A stretch of DNA of 64,000 bases from Pomphorhynchus laevis (Eukaryota > Acanthocephala > Palaeacanthocephala > Echinorhynchida > Pomphorhynchidae): assembly GCA_012934845.2 (NCBI GenBank), contig WNNJ02003376.1, positions 34,633-98,632 on the forward strand, given 5' to 3'. Shown here one piece after another: positions 1-14,306 of the stretch. A program made the position numbers and the translations under genes. How positions within the stretch are numbered: the stretch's first letter is position 1; each line of letters opens with the position of its first letter. The notes under the pieces were generated by a model. It was not told the DNA's origin. It made no database searches and saw nothing but the letters and a program-made list of their open reading frames with translations.

Positions 1-53
1 AATATACAAACCACAATTTTGGCTGCTATATAAGATAATTCTTTCAAAACAGA

Positions 54-200
54 TCAGATCAGCTAACTCAGTCTACGTATTTTATGTTATTTATAAATTA
101 AAAATAATGTCAAATAAAATTCAAATAATAAAATAATAATAAATAATAAATAATTGTTATATAATATTTGTTTTCAAAAAATACAATTATCTGATCTTAA
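54..200 (+). repeat. Left terminal repeat of the composite-RT element family (solo end)
   Basis: Begins TCAG-ATCAGCTAACTCAGTC and continues into AT-rich sequence like the left ends of copies A, D and E. No RT sequence follows. It is an isolated end in the RapGEF intron. Confidence 0.7.
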
Positions 201-995
201 AAACGGTTCTACTATCGAACATTTTCTAAAATATGTGATTATCTAATTAACATTATAACTAATAATAACGTAGTAATCACATATGGCCTTAATTAATATT
301 AAGCCTATAGTATCATACATTCAAAATGGTCTTTGTATTATCACATAATACAAATAAAGGGAAGCAGTTGCAACTTTGAACGATAAATAAAAAGCGTTTT
401 TGTCATATTGCAATGTCCTAAGAACCAATTTTATCAGAAAGGTATCATTTATTTCTATAATCATTTGCGATCCTATTTAGTTTATATATTAGAAACATTG
501 CTTCAAAGCACCAAATCTTCATTGAAAGTTTCGCAAATAAGAAAAATAATCGTAATAAAATTTAAGGACAAAATAAATGAAAGACTCGAGCCAGTAATTA
601 ATCAATTGATTCAGTTGACACCGTCATTTTTTATGTCCGTCATTAATTGATTGATCCAGTTCTATTCCCATTTCGTATGTATCTGTCATATGATTTTTAC
701 TCTCTATTTTATAATGTGATATACATATATTGTACGTAGAGATAGTTGCCTTATTGAATATAAAAATGCATAATTACTTAATTTTTTGATTATATTCCGT
801 AATTGTAAAACTTTTAAAGTTTATAATAAATATTATATAATTAGATGGTGAAGATTTGTGAGCAAATTACAACATTAAAAAATAAAGAATAATCAATAAA
901 AATGTAAAAATAACATAAAAGTATATTTTGTTCACAATTGCGCACAAAGGTTTCATGTTACAGGACGCACAAAAGCAGTAATATAAATAAATTAC
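201..995. other. Intron, no recognisable feature
   Basis: AT-rich. A plus-strand frame at 408-650 matches nothing I recognise and has no splice or TE context. The next RapGEF exon was sought here and not found. Confidence 0.6.
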
Positions 996-1070
996 CAGTT
1001 TGTTCACAGATGTTTGGTTTCCTTGATGTATGAATGTCAAGTCTTTGATGCAGAGCGGAAACATCGGTAT
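996..1070 (-). CDS. RAPGEF2/6: RapGEF exon: RasGEF catalytic domain, fifth segment (last exon seen)
   Basis: 25 codons, phase 0/0. IPMFPLCIKDLTFIHQGNQ matches IPLFPVIKKDLTFLHEGND. Acceptor TTTTGCAATCCAG, donor GTAATT. The next expected segment (family VNFEKLRMIAKEIR) was not found between 1 and 995, so it probably lies outside the window. Confidence 0.95.
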
Positions 1071-4000
1071 CTGGATTGCAAAAAGAAATACTATATTTTA
1101 TAAATACATTAATAATATAACACGAAAGCAGAATTTACAATAAATTGAGATAAAAGTATAAAAATATGCGCATTATTCTAGGCTATTATCAATAAATGTC
1201 TTTTATCGAATATACTTGATTAAAGACGTTATTTAAAATATTATTTCTAAAGCGTGAGAGTGACTTCTCAAATTAAAACTATTATGCGCAAATTGTAACA
1301 TATAGTATATGATTTAAAGACAATTTAAATATACATGATTAGTATCGGCCAAAATAGTATATTTAACTAAAACATATGTTCCCTTATGAAGTTCACATTT
1401 TGATCGCAATGCATGCATAAACCAACGCATTCCATAAATATATTGTTTAAACTTACATTTAATTATTATTTTTAATTTGAAATTAGGATCGAAAGAATTT
1501 AGGTCATAAATTATGCATAGCAGTGAGAACACAACATCAAATAAGCAAAATCATTTTTGATTTATAGTTTAAGGCTAATGATAAAAATAATGAGTTGACC
1601 AACTATGAAAATTAAGCATAATTGCAAAATTGAATTGTAACCGAGTTACAATTGACACAGTGTAAGTAATTGAAAGTTTATAAGCTTAAAACTAAACTAT
1701 TCACGATTTTAAAAGATAAATACGACACAAAGGGATCCACTGACAATTGTAAAGTTTGTAGCACTTCAATTCTTATAATATATAATCGAAACACAATGCT
1801 GCTACATATGCATAACAAGTGCCACGCGAATGGTTCATGTTTATTAGAAAGATGGATAATCATGTAAAGGCATGAGACAGACTACAGATTATTGGTTCAG
1901 AATATTTATTTTTTACAGATACAAGTTAATGTAACTTTTGAAAAATGCGGAAATTTAAAAATGTCAGTTAAGTTAAACATTGTGACATAATTTGCAATCA
2001 TAAAATTTGAGAATGGAATAATAAAAAGGACTCATGACAAAATCAAATGAATATTATTAAGTAGTATACGTATCTTTCAGTTACAATACCCATCATAGAC
2101 GACGATATTTATGGAGAAATTTTGAATATCGACGATCTTGGTTTATTGAACTAAATGATATTATTTTTAAACAGATAATAGGATATTACTGATAACACAC
2201 ATTCAAGTATATTATACAGGTTCCATCAGGTTCCTCCTGGTAACCTTTAATCGTTATTTTGATTCAACGTCTGTTATATTTAGTCAATTCATAAAAACTA
2301 ACTTTTATTTTAAATTATAATTTTTTATTTTAACTTCATTTAAATTATAAAAAATCTTATAACAATTATTTATAATTATAAATTACTAATAATTATTTAT
2401 TATCTTATTATTATATAATCATTATGTTATATAATTATTATATCTTTTATTTTTTAATTATTTTTTTATTTTATAATTATATTAAATACATAGACTCAGT
2501 AAGATGAATTGATATTAAGCGTATAGACTAAGTTGGCATACAAATATTAAACATGTTTGATTCAAAAAGGCAGTATGAGCAGATTGTAAAAGAACGCGTA
2601 CAATTCCACTATTAGAAGTAAGTGAACATTTGTGGAAATCAGAAGAACAGAATGTGCTTAAACAGGCAAAAGTTGAAAAATCTAAAGTCAATTGCAAAAT
2701 TTTTAATGACAATTTCAACGACAAAGTGACATTGGAAAAGAAACCACATCACGCAATTGTAATAAAGCGAGATTTGATATGATTATTCTAAATAATTTTT
2801 ATTATTTATTATTCATTAATCTAAGTCAAGAATAAAACGAGAAATTATAAGCAACTTTAGTAAGTACATACCAATGGAGGATTAAGTCGTGCCGTCTTAA
2901 GCAATCGTCTGTATTTTAACATGTTCTTAGATGGATCCAAAATTGCTTTCAAATCCTATTTATAGATAGTTGTAAATATAATGTATGCCAAATATTTAAT
3001 ATTTAACGTAAAAACATACACTCAATACGGATTTAGTCTTGTCTGGTATCCGTTCCCATGTACTTTCCAAGCGAGTAACCGCCTTGTGATCCAAACCACT
3101 TACAATAGCAAACACAGAATTAAAATTCCTGATTTCCTGGCATAACTCTAAACAATAGAAAATAATCAAATGTGTACATTTAATTTATTTATCAAAAGCT
3201 GTTTTTAGAAATCTCATTAAATAATACCATTTTATTTTTGAAACCTTAAAATGTGACCATTTTAATCGAAATATTGCAATTTAAATAGAAATCTTTTTAT
3301 TTTCAATTAATATTTGTTTATCCCGCTTGAATAGTTTCATTTTTATGCACATATTCAATAGGTTTGATATCGATATTATTGTGAAATAAATCAATAGAAC
3401 ACGGATTATTTAGCTTCATACAAAATAAAAAAGCAAATAGTTTTTCGATACAAATTATTAAATAATTTGGATAACTTTAAAAGACAACATTATCTTTACA
3501 GATTTTATAAATATGTATGTAAACCTTCGTAATTTATTTAATTATAACATTTGATATCAACAAAATACATAAAATATAATTCAAGTAAATACGAACTTTG
3601 ACATCAATAATGATCATAACTTGATATTGAGTATTTGAATTTGTGATTTCAACGATAACAATAATGTTCTACTGTAATATATATAATTATAAAGAGCATA
3701 AAGTATGGTATTATGTATAGTATTTTATTCATATAAATTGAAAAAGTTTTAATGTACACTGAAAGAAATACATACGAACCTAGGTTTTATCGGATTTTTA
3801 TGTGATTTTGGATATTTTATTTAAAAAGAAATATTTTTGAGAATATTTAACTAATAATCAGGATAATCAAGAGTTTATTCTTAAATCACAGAATCAAAGC
3901 CAACTCGTTTAGAGTTTTTTTAACAACTTCATCGATATTATATATATGATAGTAAGTTAGATATATCCATCAGTATTGTTGTTGAAACACATGACTTTGA

Positions 4001-7000
4001 TTCAAGACTTGCAGTCACTTTTAGACGACCACTTCAGCATCGAAATGATATAGTACCCGGCAACACTCATCAGTAGAATGAAGTACCCACTAGTACTTCT
4101 ATCAGTAAGCACCGTCCATAAACATAGGCAGCGGTTTTTACTGATTTTGCTGCACTCGATTGATCCTTAATGGATATGGCATGTATAATAGTGTAGCACG
4201 GATTTGCTGAGTAAACAACAATTCAGGATTTCTTACGAAATGCAGCATTTATAGAAAATGATGTTACTCGATAGATTGGATTTTGATTTACGACTTTCAG
4301 TCACCATGCCACTTCTAGACAACCAGTTCATCAGTAGAATTCTACTGATGAATCAGTAGAATTGTACTATTGTAGGATAACCGAATGCCCATTAGAGAGG
4401 GATAAATATTTACGAACTCTTATCCACGATTTTAAATTTCAAGTTTATTATTCGGTATAAACCTATAAAATTATCGAATCCGTCAAAAAAGTACCCAAGA
4501 ATAACTCTATTTCAACGGAAAACAAATCATAAAGAAGTAATTCACCATACACTGTAATTGAATATCATCCCGCACTTCATAAAATTGAAAGATTAATTTT
4601 GCTATTCTAAGTCATTAAAAAGCATGTTAACAAGATCTAGGTTGAACTGCAATGTACCTAGAAACGATGACTATATTACTGGAGATGAATGTACTCCTTG
4701 TTATTGAAATAGATTATGTGCTGTAAAAACATGACGACCGCAAACACGTTTGAACGCTCAAAAACCGTATTACCTTATTATATAAAAATGACATCAAATT
4801 GTAATACTGAAGGTGTAATTTATATGGCAACATGTCGAATTTGTAATGCCCAATATGTAGCCGAATCCGAAAGATGTCTTAGGCTACAAGAAAACAATAG
4901 AAGAAGAGAGAGTAGTTGTAATAGGTGTGAACAAGATAGTGTTTTCTTACATTAAAAAGACATTCACGAAGGTGAAGAAGATTTAATCAATTATGCAATA
5001 ATTGAAGCTAATTTGACACATAAAATGACAAGAAAACAAAAGGAAATGCGATGGATTGGGCAATTAATGACAGATTTTCCACATGGAGCAAACATGGAAA
5101 ATATTTACAATATTAAAGAAAAACCATCACCAACATAATAAATAAATAGACATGTGCAAGCATAATTCTTTCAGAATGGCTCTATAAATAGTAGTTGATT
5201 TGGTTTTTGCGGAAATTACATTGAGGAAAGCAAAACATCTCGCTGAAACGTTTGAGAAAAAATAATAATTCTTCCATTTTTGTAGCTTCAAAATGTTATA
5301 ATATATGTAATCTCTTACAGATCCTACACGCCTTTTCAACAATTATAATCAATATATATAATTTGTATCACAAATTTTATATATAATTTATGAATACCTC
5401 AAATTATGTTATATATATTGAATTTAAACGATTGTATATATAATGTTGATTATTTGTGTCTATATAAGCATAAAAATGAATTTATTTTTTGGACATTTGC
5501 CTGTCGCTTTTTCAACAAAAATTATAATATATAAGTACTCATATTTTTTTTGAAGAAGCCGTAATGCAAAACGTTGCTGATAATCATAAATAGCCAGCAT
5601 TACATGGTATACTTCCAGATCTTAACCGATCGTAGTCTTAAGAATTCAACTATACTATATACCCAATATATACATTTTGTATTCCGTCCTTTAGTGTCAT
5701 CCACACACTTCATATACAAATATAAAAATTAATAATTTTATTACTATTTATTCATATCCAAGTTATTTATATTTGTCTTATATTTATTCATATCCAAATT
5801 ATCTTAATTCATAGCCAAAAATAATAGTTAATACTTTTTATATTGCTATCTTATAGTTTAATAAAATCAAATATTTTATAGTGTACTAAAATCGAAATTA
5901 TTCATATTCTGAATAGATAATAATGCATTTTCAATTGTACTTTTGTCTGATTATATGCTAAAACTTATCTTCAAGCATTTTACATAAAATGACACATTTA
6001 TTGCTTGCTTTATCTAAAATTTTAATTTAAATTAAAAAGTATATAAACAAGTAAATCAAGATGTGTTTATTCAAAATAAGCTTTTGCACTCGAGCTTACT
6101 CTGAGACAGACGATAACACAAGGTTAAAAGATATTGAAACTAAAAATATTTAGTCTAAAATAGCATATTAATAAAATGTATAATTTATATATATTTTGTA
6201 TGTTGTAGAACAAAATTATTTTAACATAAATACGCTTCCATTTTATACTTACTAGCTATTTTTACAAAGTTCTTTATTATCTTGACTCTCTTCCAAATCG
6301 AACGCTCTTTAACAATCTCCGTAATTACCCAATACATCTCGTCATTTACAACCTATATCAGTGCAAAGAGATAAGCGCACAATAAATTTATCAGCATAAA
6401 ATATAACAAATAATTATTAAAACTAAAAAAATCATTGAACTACACCTTCTTGACCGTTATGTATTTAAATATACACATTTTAAATATACATATTCTAAAA
6501 CCATTTATAATATAAAATTAAAATAACCGATATATAATAAGTTAATAATTTTTGTAATAATATAATGTTCAATAATTAGTCTTAAATAATAAATACACAA
6601 TTCTGAATATAAAATATAATTTTTAAATACCTAGGAGCAATCAGGTAGAGTTGAACGATATCTAGTACACTAAATATGTATAATTGGCATGACATTTGAA
6701 TTTGATGGAGAATTATATGAACAGACGGATGGATTGGCAATGAGTAATCCTCTAGCACCTATTTTGAGCGAACTTTATATGAGATCATGGGAAGATAATC
6801 ATCTGAAAAATATATTTTCTGAAATTAAAATGTGGGTCCGCTATGTCGACGATACATTTGGTGTTGTTCCTGATAACATATACGTTAAAGGGTTGTTATC
6901 TAATTTAAATAGTTTTGATAGACACATTCAATGGAAAATGTCGGAAGAGCAAAATAATTCTTTAACTTTTTTAGATGTACTCGTTAGCAGGCTTCCAAAC

Positions 7001-10000
7001 AAAACTTCGAAAACATCAGTTTTTCAAAAAGTTGGATTAAAACCTAATGTTGTTTACTGGTCTTCAGATATCCCTAACACTTGGAAAGTAGCTGCTGCTA
7101 GCTCATTGTTTTTGCGAAACAATTTGATTTGCTCCGATTTTGTCGAGATGAGAAAACGTGAGGGCTTAATAATTGATACTTTAAGAGAAAACCAATTTCC
7201 ATAGTGGGAGGTTAAAAAGGCTTTATATAAGACCAGAACTTATAAAATTCATATTTTTGGTCCTTTAAAAGAACGGGAGTATGTTGGAATTCCATATATC
7301 AATGATTTATGGAATAATCGTTTTAAAAAATACGTATATGAAAAACAAATTTCAACATCCCATGATATTGTTTTGTACAGTAAAAGAATGCCTAAATTGT
7401 TTAATTAAAAAAAATAAATTCATCCGTTGTTTATAAAATCCCTTGATAAGTCTGAGATAAAATATACATAGGTCAAACAGGGCAAGGTATAAATAAAAGT
7501 ATCATAAATACACACTTTAACACGGAACAAGTAGTTCCTTAGTTGATCATAGCATTAATAATGATAACATATTATAAATTGATTGTTCACTCATATTGGA
7601 TTATTTATTAGTGGAGAGAGTGAAGAAAATATTTATTTAATCGAATTTTCAATAGCCTACTGCTATCATCATCAGGAGTAAATGTTACAAAACAATTTTT
7701 TAACATTTACTCCTGATGATGATAGCAGTAGGCTATTGAAAATTCGATTAAATAAATATTTTCTCCACTCTCTTCACTAATAAATAATGATAACATAATT
7801 AATGTCGATGAAACTACCATCTTTTCAAGAGAATCTTATGGTAAAAGCAAGATGTTTGAATCATTTTATATTCACAAATTAAAGAATAACTTAATGGTTG
7901 GTAATAAAGGTGATTTGACCTTGAAATTATTATAAGCGAAATTCTTTGATTATAACACATTTTTTACTTAACATTTAATAACTTTACGTTTTTATTTTGT
8001 TTTGCTCAAAATTTTTATATAACAAAAAATATATTTTCAATTTATTGTTTAAAATGTTTTGGTTTATCCTAATTTTGTTATTTTATTTCTTCATGTTTTG
8101 TTTTGTGTACTTTTTAATTTTTGTGTTTTTCTTTGCATTTTGTTTGCTGTTCTTTGTATGAATACATATGTTTTGTACTTTTGTTAAAATACGACCAGAA
8201 ATCAAAAAAAATTTGAAGTGTACAAGTAACGTCGGAGCTATCAAACGATAGCAACAATTTTGCATGTGTTCATTCAAAAATCAACGATAATCCTACGAAA
8301 AAGATAAATTAAAGGTAAATCTAACTACGGATTCAAGTAACAAGGTTAGTAATTTTTTTATGGTCTCAGGTGATGGGGAGGTGCTTCCCCCATTCCTAAA
8401 TTAACGAATTTGCTGATAATCAAAATTAAGAAACCGATTGAAAAAACACGATCTCTACAATAAATTTTTGAGATCCTTCACCAAACAATTTCAGAACAGG
8501 GTTCTATTTAACTCTGTTAGATTACACCCTGCGGAGGTTAAGATCTCTTTTGTCTCCAATGACCTCGACGCAAGCTACATGGAGTACTTCTCTGCTAATT
8601 TAGCTGAATATGGTGAAATCTCATCCAAGCCTATCCTGGCCTCACTGAAAGTTTCAAATCTTCCTTGTTCAATGGAAGAAGATATACGTTCTTTTATGGC
8701 TAAATTCAAGGTCACCAATCTAAGGTCAATCCAGGGTAGGGACGGGAACCCTATCTCGTTGGCTTTTGCAATGCTCCCGTAAATATTGCTGAGTCCTTGT
8801 TTAATTCTGCGTCGAATCCCTTTATGGGTTTCAATATTAAATTCACAATCACAGAGAGGGATGATCTGACCTTTCCCCACTGCAGTCGGTGTCACAAATG
8901 GGGACACTAGGACTCCAGCTGCAGTGGGACCGCTTGGTGTGCGGTATGTAGCTCCACCAGCTGTCCTTCTCTGACAACTACCGATCGTGGCGACCCCCCC
9001 CCTTCCTGCTCGAATTACGGGGGGGGGTGTACCATCCTGCTTGGAGCAGGAAATGCTCTCTATTCAAAGAATATAGAAAGTTATTCTTGTTGAAACCGTC
9101 CAATCCGGCCAAGTCTTTCACGGTCGCTGCAGCTCCATGTATGGATGACGCTGACATTCTACGGATTATCGACAAAAACTACGAATGCTCTTCGGCAGAT
9201 GGAGGAGTTAGTACACTCTATCCTAACTGTTATCGGGACTAATCCTTTGCTTCCTGTTTCCTCGGTTCCGGAGTCGAAAAAGAGGGGGGCTTCAGCCCAT
9301 GCCGTCCTCCCGCTCAAGATTGGGAAGCTAATCCAACATAAGACTAATATGGGAAATGAAGATACTGCCCAGGGAAAAGTACCTTCCCTGGAGGGAGCTA
9401 GTGGTGGGAAGGGCAACCTTCCTGCACCTAGCTCTATCTAGGTAGGCAATCCCCCATCCAACTAATCCATCACATTGCAGTGTACTCGTGAGCCTTTTTC
9501 ACTGAATATCCTTCAGTGGAATTCGAGAGGTGCTTCTGCCCTTAGACTTTTATCTGATAGAGATGCAGATGTTATAGTCCTTCAGAAGACGCAGTCTATC
9601 CGTCTTACCCAGGACATTACTCGATTTATCCAAAAGCATATATGTTCCCACTATACTCCGTACATAACCCCACCTCACTCCTCTTTATATCAAGGACTCT
9701 TAGCCTTAGTTATGTGCTCCTTAAGGTCCTCCCTCCTTTTAAATTACTCGTGTCCAGACATGTTTTGCTTGGTAGTTTCACTCAGTAAGAACGGTAAACG
9801 CCTCAGTCTAACCAATGTCTACATCCGGCCAGGGGAGATTCACAAGAACCGCGACCTCCTGGATGGTATTATTGATAGCGGCTATGACCTGATACTTGGG
9901 GACTTAAATTACAGAACTGGTCGTTGGATCAACGCATCAATTCGCAGAGCTAGGAACGGTTATCTAATTCACAAACTACCTTCATCCACCTTTCATTGCA

Positions 10001-13000
10001 CAATTCAATCCTCGACATTTTACTGCTTTACTCGAGGTGGTTGATTAAACCACTATGTACAAAGCAGTCGCGCCAACAACTGTCCAGCTCTCATGACCTA
10101 ATTCGTTGGAGAATTGAGGAAGATACGTTGCTTCGAAGGTGGTTTCACTTTGATTCGGTCAGAGTTGCCTTCTTCCAGGCGGCTATCCACCTCTTTCCCA
10201 GAATAGGAAATATGAGTCTTACCGAATTATTACCTACCTCTTTTCGCAAGCTACCTCGATTTTATCGACTACCTATAAATGTCGTATATACAATCCCACT
10301 CCGACGAAACTCGAGGTCCTAGCGAAATTGCTGAACCTCCCTAATATCTCCGTTTCCGCCAGACAGGATCTCTCGAATGAATACTGAAGCACTAGTTATA
10401 GGTTCCAGCTGAGTAAGGATAGGACGATTATTGCTCGTCTTAATCCTTCTCAGTCTTCCTTTTGGAAGATTTTCACGAAGGAGAAGTTTGTTTGCTGGAA
10501 AGATAGAGCATTGAGGTGGATAGGGAATGTAGGCCTTAATAAAGTTTTAGAGGAGTCACTAGCCCTACACAACTATGGAGTCACTCAATCACCTCAACCA
10601 ATCCTGCCTTGGTGTAACTTCAGGAGTAGGGATCTATCTGTTACGGATATTCTTAACTACTGGGGTCCACTCTCGGGCACTTCCAAATCCGTCGTTCCAC
10701 TTTTCTCTCGGGTCTGTCAACTTTTGACAGCTGATCAGAGAAGAGAGGTGGCCGTCACAATGCTTTTAGCCTCCCCATCCGATGTAGCAGGCATCAATAT
10801 TAGTAAGCGTGTTTTTATCCCTAAGAAAAAATCCTGCTCATGTCCTAAAGACCTGCGACCCATTTCGATTCAAAATTCCCTCGTGTCGATTTACGAAAAA
10901 GCGCTTGCGCGTAAAATCCGCGGCCATTTAAGTAGGCGTAATTTGATCCCCCAGGTTTTTATGGGTTTGTCAAAGCTCGAACGATCCATTCAGCAGTAGG
11001 TGAAGTGGAACAATTTTGTCGGGAGAATAGCCATCGTTTAGTTGTGGCTGTTTTCCTTGACTTTTCTGCTGCATTTGACCGCATATCCATTTCCTTCGTG
11101 ATTTCTTCTCTCAGGTCCCTCGGGTTGCGTGCGAGAATTGTGAATAGGCTGGAGATTCTGCTGTACACAAAGCGATTTTACTATGAAGACAACCCTGATG
11201 CGCGTTAGTTCTACCCTATTACGGGTGTACCTCAAGGATCCCCACTTTATCCCATCTTATATCTTGCTGCCTCCATTAATCTATTCAAAATTTTTAAACG
11301 CGAACAACGTCTTGTGGTGTACGCTGATGACACCACAGCCCTGCTCACTGGACACAGGTGTAAAGAAGTAATCTCTGAGATCAGCCGTTTCTTTTTAAGA
11401 TTAAAAGACCAGTTACCCAAATCCAATCTTGTTTTAAACTCCGCCAAATCGCAGGCGGTTGTCTTTCATAACACCCCTGCAACTAAGAAAAAACTTAAGA
11501 GATTAGCACTCTCTGCGCTCTCCTCCATATTTGCATCTAAACCACTTCCCACATTAACAAGTCGAGTAAAATACCTAGGGTTAACCGTTACGGTGAACTA
11601 GTCGGCAAAAGCTCACCTGGATAGACTCAAACGTATCCTGAAGAAAGCTAGGTTGGCCCTGAAACGGGCTCAGCATATGTCATTGAAAAGGAAAACCCAG
11701 GTGCGCCTTTGGGCTACCTGGGCTATCTCGGGATTAGTCTTCTTTTCGAGAGGACGCACCCCTGAGTAAAGGCTAAGGTTTCTTAAGCTCCTCGTCTCTC
11801 GTTTACCAGCATAGTCCGCGCCGATTGGATTCTTCGGGGGGGGGTGAAAGACCCCGGGTGGTTCAGTCGGAAGGCGGCGTGTTGGATCGGTTGGGGGCTC
11901 AGATCCCCCTGGATTTGATGCCGTGAACATGGAAGAAGACTTACACATGCTGTCTTGTTGATTTCTTTTTCCTGTCTTGTAACTGACCTGACATTTATTT
12001 ATTCTTTCACCATGTATTATTTGTTATTAAGAAAATCTTTATTTTATTATTATTATTTTTGTTGCACATTTTTAGTGCTTTTTTATTTCGTTGTTGTGTT
12101 TTGTTTGCTGTGGTCCCCACCAACGAAAATGTTACATGAACAAGTGCTAGCAATGATTTTGATTCCATCATCAATGTGCAAACAGACAAGAAACTTTATT
12201 TATGTGATTTTTTTCATTTTTATGTTAATTTACTGAAGATGCTAGTAGTTTCTAGCGAAATATCAAAATAATTTTTTTGTCATTCAACTTGACCTGATAG
12301 TTCCTGGAAATATAAATATTTAAATACAGATCAGGATGGATATATTTCTATACTGTTAATTCGTGCTTGTATTATAACTTATAAGGCCAAGCATTTAATA
12401 AACTTTTAATTTAGATTTCTGTAAATTTTGATAGTAATCAGATAATTGACACTCCGATTAATCATGTCTTTAAACATAAAACGTAAATCGTGCCTTAAAA
12501 TAAATTAGAAAGTTAAATTGTATTTTTGAAATCAAAATGAAGAAACATATAAGATGTTTAAAATCAAAATATTTTAAATATCATGTTTTATTTTGGTGAT
12601 CGATAGCCAACTGTGAAAGAATTATGAACATATCACTATGCCATATCGCTTAATGATGATATGCTAAAAACGCTAGTTTCAAAGTAAATGTTTGAGTTTT
12701 AATACTTTCACATTTATCTTTAATTACCATAAATGTTTTAATACTAATTACATATTGGCTAGTAATTTTAGATAGCAACAAATTTATGACAATCAAATTA
12801 GGATGGTAATATATAGTTTAGTTGTAAGACAACCAAGAAGGCTTGACTTCTTGGTTATCCTACAACTAAGCCTTCTTGGCTATCTTACAACTAAGCTACA
12901 CACTGGCATATATAACATATATATGTTATATGTTATATATAACAGGAAAATCTATAATAATAGCTCATTATAGTTTATGATATACTGCAGAAATAATTGT

Positions 13001-14275
13001 GTTTGGCTAAAAACATTAAAGTTGAAGAAATATATGTGCGTAAATTTTAACTTGTTGATCGATAATTAAAAAAATTTCTTTATAAATTGAATAAAACACT
13101 TAGTTGAGCATCTCGCCAGCTACAACAAATAATATTAGAGTTCTATGAAAAAGCTTTCAATATAGATAAAAAGAAGGATGAATATGATCACCTTGCATAC
13201 ACTCAATTACTGAAGAAAAATCATGTAAGTTTTCATGGTTAACTAAAAACAATTATTGTGAAGATTTAGAAATTATAGAATTCACTACAAGCAGAAACTT
13301 TGTAAAGAGATCAAAAAAGGATGATTAAGTCCACTGAAAACTTAATAAACTTGTCAAATATTCAATTGACCGAAAATGATAGAGAGGTCTTAAACTTAGG
13401 TTTAAACTGCAACATAGCAAAGAGAGAGATTATAAGATATAATATTATGAAGACAGTAAAACAATTTGTAATAATGCGTTTTAAGATATTATTTATATTG
13501 TTGACAATACTAAACTATATGGTGCTCAAAATAGTTTTGGTAATCAACTTTTAAAAAATATATGTTTATTAGACCTGATAGTAATTACAAACCAAATATT
13601 AGTAAAATAGAACTAACTGCGCTTTCATCTCTACAGAAACATAAAGAAATAATTATACAAAAGGGAGGTCAAAGTCCGGAGCCTTAATATGAGGAAAGGA
13701 TGATTTCATGCATGAAGGACAGATAGCTGGATGATATAAATCAAATATAAAGCAATGGTAAATATTACAACATTTACCTGAAAATATTTGTTGAATCTTA
13801 AAATGACCCCAGAGCGCGGTTCAGCCACGATCAATCAAGATATATATACAAAATATTATTAGTCTCTAACAACAAAAAAAACAGATTAATGCTTCAATTG
13901 ACGTTTCGCATTGCGACTTCTTCAAAAATTGTAAGTATTAATAACCAAGATTTTTTTACCAGTTTCTGGTAAAAAATTGTAAGTATTCAAAAGATATAAG
14001 TATTAATAACAAAGAAGTTTTTATCAGTCACTGATAAAAAAATTCTTAGTTATTAATACTAACAATTTTTGAAGTAGCCGCAAGGCGAAACGTTAACTTA
14101 AGAATTAATTTCTGTTTTTTTGCAGGTAAAGACCAATAATAATTAAATCAGCTAACTGAGTCTACGTATTGCTATATAATTATAAAATAAACAAAACATA
14201 ATAATGCTAAATCAAAATTTAATAATTAAATAATAAAATTAATTGTTTTTAGATTTTCTATAATTTAAATCAAGT

Positions 14276-14306
<31 letters not shown>

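Larger units (their letters stand above)
6655..7936 (+). mobile_element. Penelope-like element remnant: RT palm to GIY-YIG endonuclease
   Basis: The frame at 6,689-7,204 (171 aa) holds PLE RT motifs: YEQTDGLAMSNPLAPILSEL (palm motif before the active site; usual form has GSP), WVRYVDDTFGVV (catalytic Asp pair) and LTFLDVLV. Frames continue to about 7,410 as the thumb (IFGPLKEREYVGIPYIND). The endonuclease starts at about 7,450 with IYIGQTGQG and ends at about 7,936. A 212-bp palindromic insertion with a 14-bp target duplication splits the endonuclease at 7,571-7,782. The N-terminal RT part is absent. It belongs to a different PLE lineage from the RT of copies A, D and E. Confidence 0.85.

Noticed and set aside
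1670-1867. A possible BED-type zinc finger (CKVC followed by H-rich HMHNKCH)
   Set aside because: Spacing does not fit the BED pattern well, the opposite strand is open too, and no transposase follows.
54-2512. A 2.46-kb element bounded by the left end at 54 and the right end at 2,512
   Set aside because: The RapGEF exon at 996-1,070 lies between them and joins in phase with exons outside, so these are independent solo ends.
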